Of a DNA stretch of 64,000 nucleotides, positions 45,933 to 54,405 are shown in pieces. Positions within the stretch are counted from its first letter, which is position 1. Every line of letters begins with the position of its first letter. A program made the translations under genes and the position numbers. This stretch comes from a virus. The notes under the pieces are model-generated. The model was given only the letters and a program-made list of their open reading frames with translations, ran no database searches and was not told the origin of the DNA. The stretch is from positions 1 to 64,000 of IMG/VR virus record IMGVR_UViG_3300018954_000017. One strand, written 5' to 3'.

Positions 45933-48900
45933 TTATTCTAGAGTTTTCCTTAAGTCCTTCAGATAATCTGAATACTTTGTAGCTTTCCCATGTGCTTGTT
46001 CCCAGAGTTCTTTAGCTTTCTCTGGACTCAAATTACCGTCACGTATACGTCTATTGATTTCATTTGCAGCAACAAAACTATAGCGGCGATAGTATTCTCT
46101 CCAAAAGGTTGGTCTAAAAGTTTGATTAAACCAATCACGTCCACCATCGCCATCTTTAGGAATACCAAAACGTTTCATGTCACCTGTGTCAGGATGAATA
46201 CCTTTCGGATGGTTTGCTCCATATAACGGAGAAGGTGCGGCATGAACTCCTTCTGCTAAAATAACTAATCGTCTGTCGGCTTTATTCTCTAGACTGATTG
46301 CGTAACCATTAATTTTGTTCGCGGGATCTGGTTGCAATAGATTCCTCATGCCATCTTTAGCCTGCTGTAGTGTCATTGCTCCAGACTTTAACCCATCATT
46401 AATCTCATCAAATCTGGCTTTGCTCCATTGGTGAACATGATGGATCTGCATTTTGCCATAGTCTCCGGGTCTATTGCCGGATCTGACTAAATCTTTATCT
46501 ACTTTTCCGTGGAATGTCGGTTTCCAGTCGGGCACGGTTGGTTGATTGCTTTTGTCTTCAACTAAACTCATTGTTGTAACAAGTCCACCAAACACTTGTT
46601 CATTTGTCATTTCTCGAAGTTTAGGGTAGTAGCTAGGAACTCCATCAACTCGTTCTCCCAGAATCTCTATACCATTCTTATGTTGATTTAGAGTCAGCTC
46701 TTTCCCTTCATGCTCAATTCTGTATTCAAAGTTTTTATTAGTCTTAAATTTAAAACTTGCTTCAAACTTTTTGTCTTCTGAATTTTGCCAAATTTCTACT
46801 TTACCGTCAACGCTGATTTCAAAGCTGTCACTCTTGACAACCTTTCGCAACGTTGGTAATCGTTTGCGTTTAATAGCGTTTTCAACTGTAGCTTCGGCTT
46901 TCTTTTGTATCTTTTGGTTTACAGCCGGATCTATGACAGGATCAATAGGTTTGGGTGGTTCCGGTGGTAACTGCAATTCTGGTTTCGGAGGTTCCACAAC
47001 AGGTTTCCCTGGTTGGCGTTTGCTCCCTTTAGCAAGCTTATATTTATAGATTTTTTCGAGTTTAGCTTGAGCAGTCTTTTCAGGATAAGGATCTGAGTTT
47101 GTTTGGTCTAGCTCCTGTTGTGCCCTTTTGCGACTGATCCCAACATCGCGCCAACGTCCAAACCTGTCTCGTGGTTGAAGTGGATTAAATTTACTTTTGC
47201 TTTTAGCAGTAGGTGTAGAAGCGACCGTACTTGAGCTGGACTCTGGTGCGGTTTCTAGTTTTTTTTTACCAATGCGGTCTTGACGAAATTCTACCTCATC
47301 CCGACGATATCGGTAATGTCGCAACTCTTCCGGGGTTAAGTCATTCACCAACCCCATGAACTCTGGGGGCATATGTTGCAAATACAGATCAATTGCAGCT
47401 TTTGCATCGTCGCAACCCAAGATTATTTTTGTTTCATCTAGCATCTTGCGTTCAAGCGGGTCATCGGCATTCGCTTTAAGTTGGTAGATTTCAAATATCT
47501 TTCCAACTGGCTTTTCCCCATTGCATAGAGCTTGATGGAATTCTGGGGTGGCATAGAAATCTAGAGGCTCATTATCATGACCTGTATGCTTCTGAATATA
47601 GCCATAGACCCCCTGCATTCTTCGGTTATGACGGACATCTCCTGGCAAGTATTCAATAGCTAGCGTTCGATCGCCCCAACGTAACTTCTGCTTGGCAGCA
47701 GCATCTCTGCGTTCATAAGAGTCAGTCCTTCGATTCTCCGCCATTCGATCGCGATCACTTTCTTGAGCCAACATTTCGGCATTGTTGCCGCCATCGCCGC
47801 CTGTGTCTGCTATAGCTGCTTGCCCCATTTTGGTTCCGACATCAACGCCTGTTTGAGCTGCACCAGACTTCGCACCCATGTTCTCGCCAGTTGGAGCGGC
47901 TGTCGGTTTGCCTGCAAGTACGGGCAATAAGAATTCTGGGTCATCTTTCTTACTCCACAGAGTTTTATCAATTGCGGGATCAAGTACAGTTTCCATTGAG
48001 TAATCTGGGGAACCAAAGCGGTTCTTGCGTATCTCAAGGGGATGAAGTACTCCAATCATTCGATAGACTTGATCTGTGCGAGCTTGAGTTTGCCTGAGTT
48101 TTGCTTCAGTTTCAAGGTCAAGCCTTAGTGACGAACGAGTGCTTAAGCGCCAACCTTCCGGGATTTTACCTTTAGTTATCCCTTTCTTACTAATTAGACA
48201 CAGCCGAGCAAGAACTTTAGTTGGTTTAAGCCAATTATGGCGCTGAAAGCTTTCCAGGGCGTCAGCGTAGTCATATTTCTCTGATTGACCACTAGTGTTA
48301 CCTTGGCTGCCTTCGCCCCAAAGTTTTGTATGGGGAATACCAGACTCTGCTGTCAGTAGCGCCTTTAGTCGGTCAACAATGTCCCCTACGCCCCCATAAT
48401 TACGTTGAACAAATCCGGCGTCTTCAGTTTCCGCATCCATAGCCAAACCTTTGTTGTAGCTCATGCCCATTTGGATAGCCAAGAAGCGACGAATAATTTG
48501 ATCGGATTGTCCTTTGAGAATTAAGTCAGCAAGACCTTTGAGTTTGTAGGTGAATACGCTGTAGTCTTGAATCATCCCAGAGCTAGCCATGACACCCTGC
48601 ATATAGCTGCCAAAAGCTACCAAAATAGATTGAAGTACGCTAAGGTCTTCCCCGTGGTTCTCATGTAGCATCCAGCCATATAGCTTGCGTCCCGAAAATT
48701 TGAGAACGCGAGACTTGTGAATTCGCATTTGGTTCAAGGGAATCTTTTGTTCATCCTTGAGCCGTTTGTTAAGCTCCCACAAGCCAATAAGGTCGTAGTA
48801 TTCCGGTTCCACTAAAGAGTAACCACCCAGCTCTGTGCCCCATACGGATGGTCGCAACTCATACGAAGAAAGAACTTTTAGCTCTACGATCTCTTCCAGA

Positions 48901-49301
48901 TTCTCTTCGTCTAATGGCTCATCTGCTTTACGTCCATCATTAGCGAAGATGACAATGTATGCGTTCCGATGCAAGCGAGCGAGCACTGAAGCTTCCACCA
49001 GTTTTTCGTGGAGACTCAATTTGTCTTCCAAATAGTTGGTAATTTCTTGAGGGGCTGTGGTATCTTTGCCGAGATTGAGAGAGTACCATTCAACCGGAGA
49101 ATCTTCGGGTAGTAGCGCTACTATTTTTTGAACAAGCCCGGAAGTCTTGAAGAGGGCGGAACACTCTTCCCTGCTAATGTTGGCAGCTTGTAAGTTGACT
49201 TCAAAGTTCAGGCTTTTATCTCGAAGAGTCCCCGCGCCTGTACTCATGTTGTACAAGCCAGCATATGCGTCCAGTAGCGCCCCGTCTTCTCTATAACTCA
49301 T
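45933..49301 (-). CDS. Portal protein fused to InPase-type and HNH-like domains
   Basis: 1122 aa. Residues about 1-460 are a DUF1073-type portal (Y...LADLILKGQSDQIIRRFL, SGIPHTKLWGEGSQG). About 540-650 match the InPase domain of phage polyvalent proteins (IEYLPGDVR, VYGYIQKHTGHDNEPLDFY, DETKIILGCDDAKAA). FNPLQPRDRFGRW occurs at about 703-716. The C-terminal 180 residues carry HHVHQWSK, RRLVILAEGVHAA and GANHPKGIHPDTG, an HNH-like nuclease of polymorphic-toxin type. Portals are usually 450-600 aa, so this is a trimodular fusion with possible internal processing. Confidence 0.75.
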   Translation of the reverse strand: MSYREDGALLDAYAGLYNMSTGAGTLRDKSLNFEVNLQAANISREECSALFKTSGLVQKIVALLPEDSPVEWYSLNLGKDTTAPQEITNYLEDKLSLHEKLVEASVLARLHRNAYIVIFANDGRKADEPLDEENLEEIVELKVLSSYELRPSVWGTELGGYSLVEPEYYDLIGLWELNKRLKDEQKIPLNQMRIHKSRVLKFSGRKLYGWMLHENHGEDLSVLQSILVAFGSYMQGVMASSGMIQDYSVFTYKLKGLADLILKGQSDQIIRRFLAIQMGMSYNKGLAMDAETEDAGFVQRNYGGVGDIVDRLKALLTAESGIPHTKLWGEGSQGNTSGQSEKYDYADALESFQRHNWLKPTKVLARLCLISKKGITKGKIPEGWRLSTRSSLRLDLETEAKLRQTQARTDQVYRMIGVLHPLEIRKNRFGSPDYSMETVLDPAIDKTLWSKKDDPEFLLPVLAGKPTAAPTGENMGAKSGAAQTGVDVGTKMGQAAIADTGGDGGNNAEMLAQESDRDRMAENRRTDSYERRDAAAKQKLRWGDRTLAIEYLPGDVRHNRRMQGVYGYIQKHTGHDNEPLDFYATPEFHQALCNGEKPVGKIFEIYQLKANADDPLERKMLDETKIILGCDDAKAAIDLYLQHMPPEFMGLVNDLTPEELRHYRYRRDEVEFRQDRIGKKKLETAPESSSSTVASTPTAKSKSKFNPLQPRDRFGRWRDVGISRKRAQQELDQTNSDPYPEKTAQAKLEKIYKYKLAKGSKRQPGKPVVEPPKPELQLPPEPPKPIDPVIDPAVNQKIQKKAEATVENAIKRKRLPTLRKVVKSDSFEISVDGKVEIWQNSEDKKFEASFKFKTNKNFEYRIEHEGKELTLNQHKNGIEILGERVDGVPSYYPKLREMTNEQVFGGLVTTMSLVEDKSNQPTVPDWKPTFHGKVDKDLVRSGNRPGDYGKMQIHHVHQWSKARFDEINDGLKSGAMTLQQAKDGMRNLLQPDPANKINGYAISLENKADRRLVILAEGVHAAPSPLYGANHPKGIHPDTGDMKRFGIPKDGDGGRDWFNQTFRPTFWREYYRRYSFVAANEINRRIRDGNLSPEKAKELWEQAHGKATKYSDYLKDLRKTLE

Positions 49302-49319
49302 ACTGCTTTAGCGGTTGTT

Positions 49320-49796
49320 TCATATGACAAATGCTGACATAGCTAATGCTCCACCGCCGCCTTTGCAGCCACAGAGTTCGTTAAGCGCTTCAATTGCTGT
49401 GAATCCTGGAGGGACAATGAGCGGGGTGCTAAGGTCGAGGCCAAGTTGAAGATTTAGATATGTTTCGATTGGTTTTGCTTGTCCCGTAAACGTGATCCCT
49501 TGTTCAGCTTTTGATAGTGCCTGAATTTCTAGATTTGTTTGTAACCGTCTAGCTGCCACGTAGTAAGTTCTGTAGGTTATTCCAGCAGCGAAAGCCGCTA
49601 ACTCATCCTCAGAATACAACGGATTTGCCACCGAACTCATCAGACTTGTTGCTTCAAAAGCCGCCTTGGCTGTCAAGTTAATGCCAGCAGAAACTTGCAA
49701 CAGATCGCTAATGAACTCTACATCTGTTTCTTCGGGTGCATCTGCTAGTACTTGGACTTTGGCTATAGCTTGAGCTAGTGTGAGCGGTTGTGGCAT
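49320..49796 (-). CDS. Head-operon protein, possible connector
   Basis: 158 aa from MPQPLTLAQ. Helical N-terminal two thirds, and a Gly-rich CGCKGGGGALAM near the C-terminus. It is the first gene of the minus head operon, directly before the portal, a usual place for connector or adaptor proteins. No direct match. Confidence 0.5.
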   Translation of the reverse strand: MPQPLTLAQAIAKVQVLADAPEETDVEFISDLLQVSAGINLTAKAAFEATSLMSSVANPLYSEDELAAFAAGITYRTYYVAARRLQTNLEIQALSKAEQGITFTGQAKPIETYLNLQLGLDLSTPLIVPPGFTAIEALNELCGCKGGGGALAMSAFVI

Positions 49797-49877
49797 TGGC
49801 AACACAAGTATATTCTTACACTCATACTACGGAGACTTGAGTGTTAAAGTGTGTGCGTTCACCCACACTAGATCACT

Positions 49878-50297
49878 ATGGCTTCTTTTACATACGTTAG
49901 CAATCGTAAAACTATTGAAAAGCAGTTGGATGCCGCATTTGATTCAACTATTGAGTACTACTTCAAAGCACTGAGGGCAGTCATCAATATTAGTCGTGGC
50001 TGGTCAGGATTTCAAAAGAACCCTTTTCGCTCGATCGTGGATACTGGAGAATTCCGTGACTCCCAAGGCAAAGAGAAGCTGGGTCGAATGGCATGGAATA
50101 TTTTTTGGCTAGCGGAATACTCGATCTTTATACGCTATGGCGGCACAACCCCGCAGAACGTCTCCTTCCCTGGTCGCAACTTCGAGGAGATCGCCCTCCA
50201 GGAAGTCGATTTAACCGAATTCTTCATCAAAGCATTTCAAGCCAAAGGTAATCTGAATGTTTCCGGTGTTGTCTTGATGAGCGGTCAGGAGCTATAG
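49878..50297 (+). CDS. Tail completion / minor tail protein candidate
   Basis: 139 aa. The pattern TIEYYFKALRAVINISRGW ... IVDTGEFRDSQ ... IFIRYGGTTPQN resembles HK97 gp10-like tail completion proteins, where a helix is followed by a strand region with the D(T/S)G..R motif. First gene of the plus tail module, diverging from the head operon. Confidence 0.55.
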   Translation: MASFTYVSNRKTIEKQLDAAFDSTIEYYFKALRAVINISRGWSGFQKNPFRSIVDTGEFRDSQGKEKLGRMAWNIFWLAEYSIFIRYGGTTPQNVSFPGRNFEEIALQEVDLTEFFIKAFQAKGNLNVSGVVLMSGQEL

Positions 50298-50354
50298 CCA
50301 ACAATAGCTTGCACTAGCAACGTAAGTCCGGTTTCTAGTAAAGAGACAAACCCG

Positions 50355-50390
50355 ATTCACAGTAAATTGGGAAAGCCAATTTACTTATAT
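50355..50390. promoter_or_regulatory. Paired palindromes, 24-bp spacing, second site degenerate
   Basis: ATTCACAGTAAAT (50355-50367) and ATTTACTTATAT (50379-50390). Same 24-bp register and intervening sequence as at 34692. Upstream of element copy 4. Confidence 0.5.
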
Positions 50391-50422
50391 ACATAGATGA
50401 TCTATTCATATATAAAATCTAA

Positions 50423-50710
50423 CTATCTCGCGTAAACGCTCGAACACAGATAGCTGATTGAGTATAAGTAAAGAATCAACGGCGACCTTACTCTTGCTCA
50501 ATGAATTTGGAGATCTACTTAACGGGCTAGTGATTCCGAACGAAGAAGAGCAGACTTGTACCCGTTCCTAGATGATGGATCTGTGAGGTAATAAAGATAA
50601 GCCCCAAAAATCGCCTGCAACCCGCCGCAGCACCGCAACCACCTCACACTACCTTGACCTACCTCAACACCTGCTCCTGCCCCCCTAGCCTTACTTAAGC
50701 CAACGTTTGC
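50423..50710 (+). ncRNA. Candidate structured RNA element, copy 4 (divergent)
   Basis: CTATCT / AGATAG (50423-50428, 50448-50453) at the 5' side; AACGGG (50521-50526) pairs with CCCGTT (50561-50566), one base pair longer than in copies 2 and 3; AGATC (50511-50515) pairs with GATCT (50578-50582). Sequence identity to the other copies is patchy but GGGCTAGT and the C-rich, G-poor tail (about 50596-50700) are kept. Ends at a TGCTACAAT promoter. The most diverged member; it lacks the 44-base core identity. Confidence 0.35.
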
Positions 50711-50716
50711 TACAAT
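50711..50716 (+). promoter_or_regulatory. Extended -10 promoter TGCTACAAT
   Basis: TACAAT within TGCTACAAT, as after copy 3; the -35 is unclear. Drives the 64-aa gene at 50739 (AGGAG at 50726-50730). Confidence 0.5.
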
Positions 50717-50738
50717 AGTCGTTTTAGGAGCGACGGAC

Positions 50739-50933
50739 ATGAGTCATAACAGTCAATTGTCTTTGAAAGAGTTATCTGAATTGAAGGGGGCAAAGTATCA
50801 AGATGTGTTGGACTTGCTGGAGTTGTACGATTCCATGTCACCAGAGGAAGAGATACTCAACCGAATTGCTACTTACCCCATGCCAGCTAGAGCGCTTGTT
50901 GCCGAACTCATATTACCTCAAGTTAGCGAGTAA
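50739..50933 (+). CDS. Small protein, paralogue of 44572-44763
   Basis: 64 aa. Shares helical pattern YQDVLDLLELYDSMSPEEE and the C-terminal MPARALVAELILPQV with the 63-aa product coupled to the unknown effector. Preceded by a clear promoter and SD, followed by a terminator. Function unknown. Confidence 0.6.
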   Translation: MSHNSQLSLKELSELKGAKYQDVLDLLELYDSMSPEEEILNRIATYPMPARALVAELILPQVSE

Positions 50934-50958
50934 CCACTTAAGCAGCAAAAGCTTATTG

Positions 50959-50992
50959 AAGCGAGTATAGATATATTCTGTACTCGCTTTTA
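50959..50992 (+). terminator. Rho-independent terminator
   Basis: AAGCGAGTA (50959-50967) / TACTCGCTT (50981-50989), then a T-run. Ends the small gene at 50739 and lies only a few bases before the next start at 50996, whose own promoter is not evident. Confidence 0.75.
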
Positions 50993-50995
50993 CGT

Positions 50996-51436
50996 ATGTA
51001 TTTTGCTACGACGAAACAATTTAGAGATTATTTATTTAAACTGCTTCAGCCCTACATTGGCAGCGCAAGATTGGCTGGAGGAGCTGTTGTGCCTGCCATT
51101 TTTGTTGGAGAACCTCCTATTGATACTCGCGTGACCGGAATGGAAGTGTCGCTGCCCAAAGACTCTAGCGGCAACAGTCAAGGGTTAACGGGCGGCATTG
51201 CTCCAACCAACAAGTTTGAATTCAGACTCATTCAACATCCAGGCAGTGACTTCTTAAGCCAAGCTAAAGACACAGTAGTCTCACATATGACTCCGATAGA
51301 TTACAGGTTCGTTGCGGCTGCTAGGGCACCAGCAGGGCAGAAAGAAGAACAGCTAACTTTAGACCAATATGTATTTAGTTTTAGTCGTAGTGCTTTAGTT
51401 TTACTGCCATTCAGGCAAGCTTTAACTACTATTTGA
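50996..51436 (+). CDS. Tail-module protein, unknown (possible tail terminator)
   Basis: 146 aa, mixed alpha/beta (FRDYLFKLLQPYIGSARL, then strands). Position between completion protein and tube protein suggests a tail terminator or neck protein. No direct family match. Ends just before the TGTCCG array. Confidence 0.5.
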   Translation: MYFATTKQFRDYLFKLLQPYIGSARLAGGAVVPAIFVGEPPIDTRVTGMEVSLPKDSSGNSQGLTGGIAPTNKFEFRLIQHPGSDFLSQAKDTVVSHMTPIDYRFVAAARAPAGQKEEQLTLDQYVFSFSRSALVLLPFRQALTTI

Positions 51437-51447
51437 AATTTGCTCGT

Positions 51448-51842
51448 TTCAAACCCGGACACCTGATCATCAAATCCGGACTGTCCGAGTTTCCACACCA
51501 ATATGACATAAAGTAAAACTACATGTACGTAGCTGTCCGATTTACTGTCCGATTATTAAGAACTCATTGTTGACTGATGCAGCCGCTTCGCTCACTGTCC
51601 GATTTCTGAAAACGTGGTGGGTATCTGTCAAATTTGTGTGGATAGCCATCAGCTTTCAGGTATCGGCTCTCAGTTTTTATAACAACTGATCCCTCATTAC
51701 TGATAGCTCTATTGCAATCTATTCTCAATAACCCGTTAACTAAGTATAAATACTTGTCCGAATTTACTGTCCGATTAGGTGTCTGGTTTTTCTAGTACAA
51801 ATGTTCTAGTGTCCGAATTTGTTATCACGACCGCAAATAATT
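51448..51842. repeat. TGTCCG repeat array, copy 2 (noncoding)
   Basis: About 395 bp, same order and orientation of landmarks as copy 1 at 14746-15160: left CCGGACACCTGATCA and CCGGACTGTCCGA, paired CTGTCCGATT motifs, the motif-free conserved centre (GTGGATAGCCATCAG; CTCTATTGCAATCTATTCTC), right CTTGTCCGAATTTACTGTCCGATTAGGTG and a final GTGTCCGAATTTGTT. Motif bases vary but the spacing is kept. Confidence 0.7.
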
Positions 51843-51943
51843 TCTATACTCATCCATCAACTTTAAGCTATTAATAAAAACTACTTCTATGGATTCACAG
51901 TATTCTTACGCAAAACAATTATTGGCAAATGTCTACTGTTAAA

Positions 51944-51957
51944 AAGTACATGTACTT
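51944..51957. promoter_or_regulatory. Perfect 14-bp palindrome before the tail-tube gene
   Basis: AAGTACATGTACTT, in the 590 bp between 51436 and 52028 outside the TGTCCG array. A possible operator for late tail genes; the rest of this stretch shows no other clear feature. Confidence 0.4.
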
Positions 51958-52027
51958 GTAAAACCATGAGCTACGAACCATGAGTTTTTACAGCAAATAT
52001 TTGCCCCTCCTATAGAAAGTTTTAAAA

Positions 52028-52912
52028 ATGGCTCAACAAGCAATTTGTCTTGATCTACTTGAATCAACTGGAACTCAGCTATTTGCTGGACTCGTACCAG
52101 TCGGCAGTTGTGTTCCTACCCCCTACACGGTTTCATTAGGCGCAGCTATTGCAATTGGCGACGAGACTGCAACTGTTACAGCTCTTCCTGTCGCCTTACC
52201 TCGTGGTAACAGACTGTCTTTTAGTCAACTAGTTACAGTGACTACAAGTGCAGCCGTGACCCCTGGCGCTACTACTATTGCTGTAACAGCCTTAGGTTCA
52301 GCAATTCCTGCAAGCACAACCCTCAAATTTGGCAACATCACAGTTCAAACGACTGCCGCATCTGCGCTTGGTGCAACTTCTTTGGTGGTCAACCCTGTTC
52401 CTGCTGCGATCGCGAGTGGAGCAACCGCTACATATCGTCCTAATCCTGTGACGATTGTTTTAGCCGCTGATGCTCCGGCAGCTGCAACAACAATTACCAT
52501 TGATCCTGCTCCAGCCATTGTTGGTACTGGTTTGACCGCTGTAACGTATGCTCTACTAGAGCTGTTGGGTGGTGAGTCTGCTCCCTTCCAAGGTTCAACA
52601 GAGCTAAACCAGGTTACCCTGTTAAACTCTGGTGGTTGGATGTCCAAGTCTGCATCTCAATCGCAGTACAACTTCAGCTGGACTGGTTACATTCCGGAAA
52701 ATTCAACCGCTGCTGCTGGCTATCGTCTGCTAAAGAATGCTTGGTTCAACAAGCGTTATCTTTACGTTGAGCGATACATGGCAAACGGCGAAATGACGGG
52801 TGGAACGGTTATTATCACTGCCTTCTCTGACCAAGTTCAAGGTGCAGGGTATGTTCAATACCAGTGTACCTTTGAAGGTCATGAAGCGCCTGTGTACACG
52901 TTTGCTGGCTAA
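52028..52912 (+). CDS. Major tail tube protein with inserted Ala/Thr-rich repeats
   Basis: 294 aa. The middle (about 30-170) has three to four short beta repeats of the type TTIAVTALGSAIPASTTLKF, and the C-terminal third is a compact tube-like domain ending FEGHEAPVYTFAG. Similar repeats decorate tail tube proteins of phages from cyanobacteria. The repeat stretch is Ala/Thr-rich and nearly charge-free, giving lower coding complexity than its neighbours. Followed by the chaperone genes. Confidence 0.65.
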   Translation: MAQQAICLDLLESTGTQLFAGLVPVGSCVPTPYTVSLGAAIAIGDETATVTALPVALPRGNRLSFSQLVTVTTSAAVTPGATTIAVTALGSAIPASTTLKFGNITVQTTAASALGATSLVVNPVPAAIASGATATYRPNPVTIVLAADAPAAATTITIDPAPAIVGTGLTAVTYALLELLGGESAPFQGSTELNQVTLLNSGGWMSKSASQSQYNFSWTGYIPENSTAAAGYRLLKNAWFNKRYLYVERYMANGEMTGGTVIITAFSDQVQGAGYVQYQCTFEGHEAPVYTFAG

Positions 52913-52920
52913 AGAAACTC

Positions 52921-53208
52921 ATGAAGTTGCTAAAGGGCACTAGAGTTACTGATACACAATCTCAAACAGCTCCAAAACATTTAGGGAGTGTTGATAGATT
53001 GATTTTGGTCAACTGTAGTGTCCGGGGCAACGAATTGACGGCTGGTTATTTTTATTGCGACAGAGGACTACAGGCTGGCAATTACAAACTTCAGTCAGAC
53101 AATGGTCGCACATTCGTAGTCAAGTTGCCCGATCAAGCTGTTAATTTGCCAGGGATCGGGCAGCAATTCAATTATCCATTTGAGATTTTAGAGGAGATCA
53201 TTTCATGA
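52921..53208 (+). CDS. Small tail-module protein
   Basis: 95 aa, strand-rich, starts nine bases after the tube gene; its stop overlaps the next start. No domain recognised. In this position it might be a tube-tail adaptor. Confidence 0.55.
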   Translation: MKLLKGTRVTDTQSQTAPKHLGSVDRLILVNCSVRGNELTAGYFYCDRGLQAGNYKLQSDNGRTFVVKLPDQAVNLPGIGQQFNYPFEILEEIIS

Positions 53209-53894
53209 AGAGATTACCATTTGTCGTAAAACCTAAAACTTCGTTTGAAATTGTAGGTAACGAAGATGTAGGTCAAATTAAGTTATTAAAAGTTAAGGGT
53301 CGTCTTGCAGCAGAACGTGTTGAGTTGGATGAAGAAGAATTCCGTCAGACGCGCCTACAGTTGGATATTCTTAAGCTTGCTCGTGACATTGCTAATGCAG
53401 AAGGAATGAGCGTAGAAGACGGGTTCAGTCTACTACAAAGCTTCAATTTAAGTGATCCTGTTCTTTCCAAATACCTTGATCCTGTTTCTGATTTACTAGA
53501 GCGGCAATTAGCGCTAATGAAAGCACAAGACCAAGCGGTCACATCTGTTATTAGGCATCGCATTGTGCATGTGGATGATGAGGGTAACGATTTGTTGGAC
53601 GAAAAAGGGAAGCATGTTATTGGGATGGATGAATGGGATATTCCAGACACTCAGACACTAACAGATCCTTTAATCAACGCAATTTACGCTTTTTATATTA
53701 AAGAGTTGAATGGCGGGAAAGACAGTGAAGATGATGATGAACTAGAGGAAAAAAAAGCTACAACGAGCAAATCGAAGAACTTGAAAAAATCCAACTTACA
53801 GACTGGGGAGACATCTATTGGCGAATCCAGTCCTATAGAATCAGAGACGAGAGATTTAACTCCGACAACTTTGGAAGACAACCCGACTGGTTAA
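53205..53894 (+). CDS. Tail assembly chaperone, short (G-like) form
   Basis: 229 aa. Helical N-terminal region (VELDEEEFRQTRLQLDILKLA), an acidic Asp/Glu-rich hinge near residue 178, and a tail rich in Ser/Thr/Lys. It overlaps the upstream gene by ATGA and precedes the tape measure, the position of phage lambda G. The reading frame continues in another frame after a run of As (53749-53756), giving a longer product. Confidence 0.7.
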   Translation: MKRLPFVVKPKTSFEIVGNEDVGQIKLLKVKGRLAAERVELDEEEFRQTRLQLDILKLARDIANAEGMSVEDGFSLLQSFNLSDPVLSKYLDPVSDLLERQLALMKAQDQAVTSVIRHRIVHVDDEGNDLLDEKGKHVIGMDEWDIPDTQTLTDPLINAIYAFYIKELNGGKDSEDDDELEEKKATTSKSKNLKKSNLQTGETSIGESSPIESETRDLTPTTLEDNPTG

Positions 53895-54208
53895 TCTTTC
53901 AAGCAATTGAATCATTTGAGCGGGAGAAAAGAGATATAGCAAATGCCAATAGCTTTACTACCGCTGTATTCGCTTCTGGAGTGTTCAACGGTTTTGCGGG
54001 AAGGGATGCAGAAAAATGTGAATTCATTGACTTATTGCCATTCTCTGCCGACATTAAAGATAACAAAGGTGATCGTAAACTTAATGAACCGACAAAGGAA
54101 ACAGCCAAGGTCTTCCTAGAGCTAATGGAAAAGCAGCTATTGCCACCGCAAGTAGTAGCTCAAGCGTTCAAAGCTAAAATTATCGAACGATTACAAGCAA
54201 TAGTGTAA
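53205..54208 (+). CDS. Tail assembly chaperone, extended (GT-like) product by -1 frameshift
   Basis: Coding of the -1 frame is continuous from the A8 run to the stop at 54208, encoding ELEKIQLTDWGDIYWRIQ, SDNFGRQPDWLIFQ, FNGFAGRDAEKC and AKVFLELMEKQLLPP. The join at A-AAA-AAA (53750-53756) would give about 333 aa. The downstream open frame has no good ATG of its own (the first start, GTG at 53981, would lose most of it), supporting a frameshift as in lambda G/GT. The start coordinate is that of the short form. Confidence 0.6.
53750..53756 (+). promoter_or_regulatory. Likely -1 ribosomal frameshift site
   Basis: A AAA AAA in the zero frame (GAA AAA AAA GCT), preceded by codons for an acidic stretch. 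Slipping back one base opens the downstream frame. No clear pseudoknot was identified by eye. Confidence 0.55.
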
Positions 54209-54212
54209 ACCC

Positions 54213-54404
54213 ATGATTCTACATGAACAAGATCCAATGCTTTCTGCTCTTATTGAGGGTATTGTAACTGGTATTTTAGCCACAATCCGAGAATTAAAGC
54301 TTGGGAATGAAAAGGAGATTGTTACTCAGGTATTAAAAAATCAACAAGAGTTGAGCCTGTCTGATATTGAGTATTGGGTTAATTGGTTCGGATTAAAAGA
54401 TTAA
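54213..54404 (+). CDS. Small hypothetical protein between chaperone and tape measure
   Basis: 63 aa, MILHEQDPMLSALIEGIV, helical with a C-terminal NWFGLKD. The tape measure starts one base after its stop. No family recognised. Confidence 0.55.
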   Translation: MILHEQDPMLSALIEGIVTGILATIRELKLGNEKEIVTQVLKNQQELSLSDIEYWVNWFGLKD

Positions 54405-54405
54405 T

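Noticed and set aside
51448-51842. Ends of a ~37-kb Tn7-like transposon formed by the two TGTCCG arrays
   Set aside because: Both arrays have the same orientation and each already has inverted motifs on its left; no transposase genes were seen between them.
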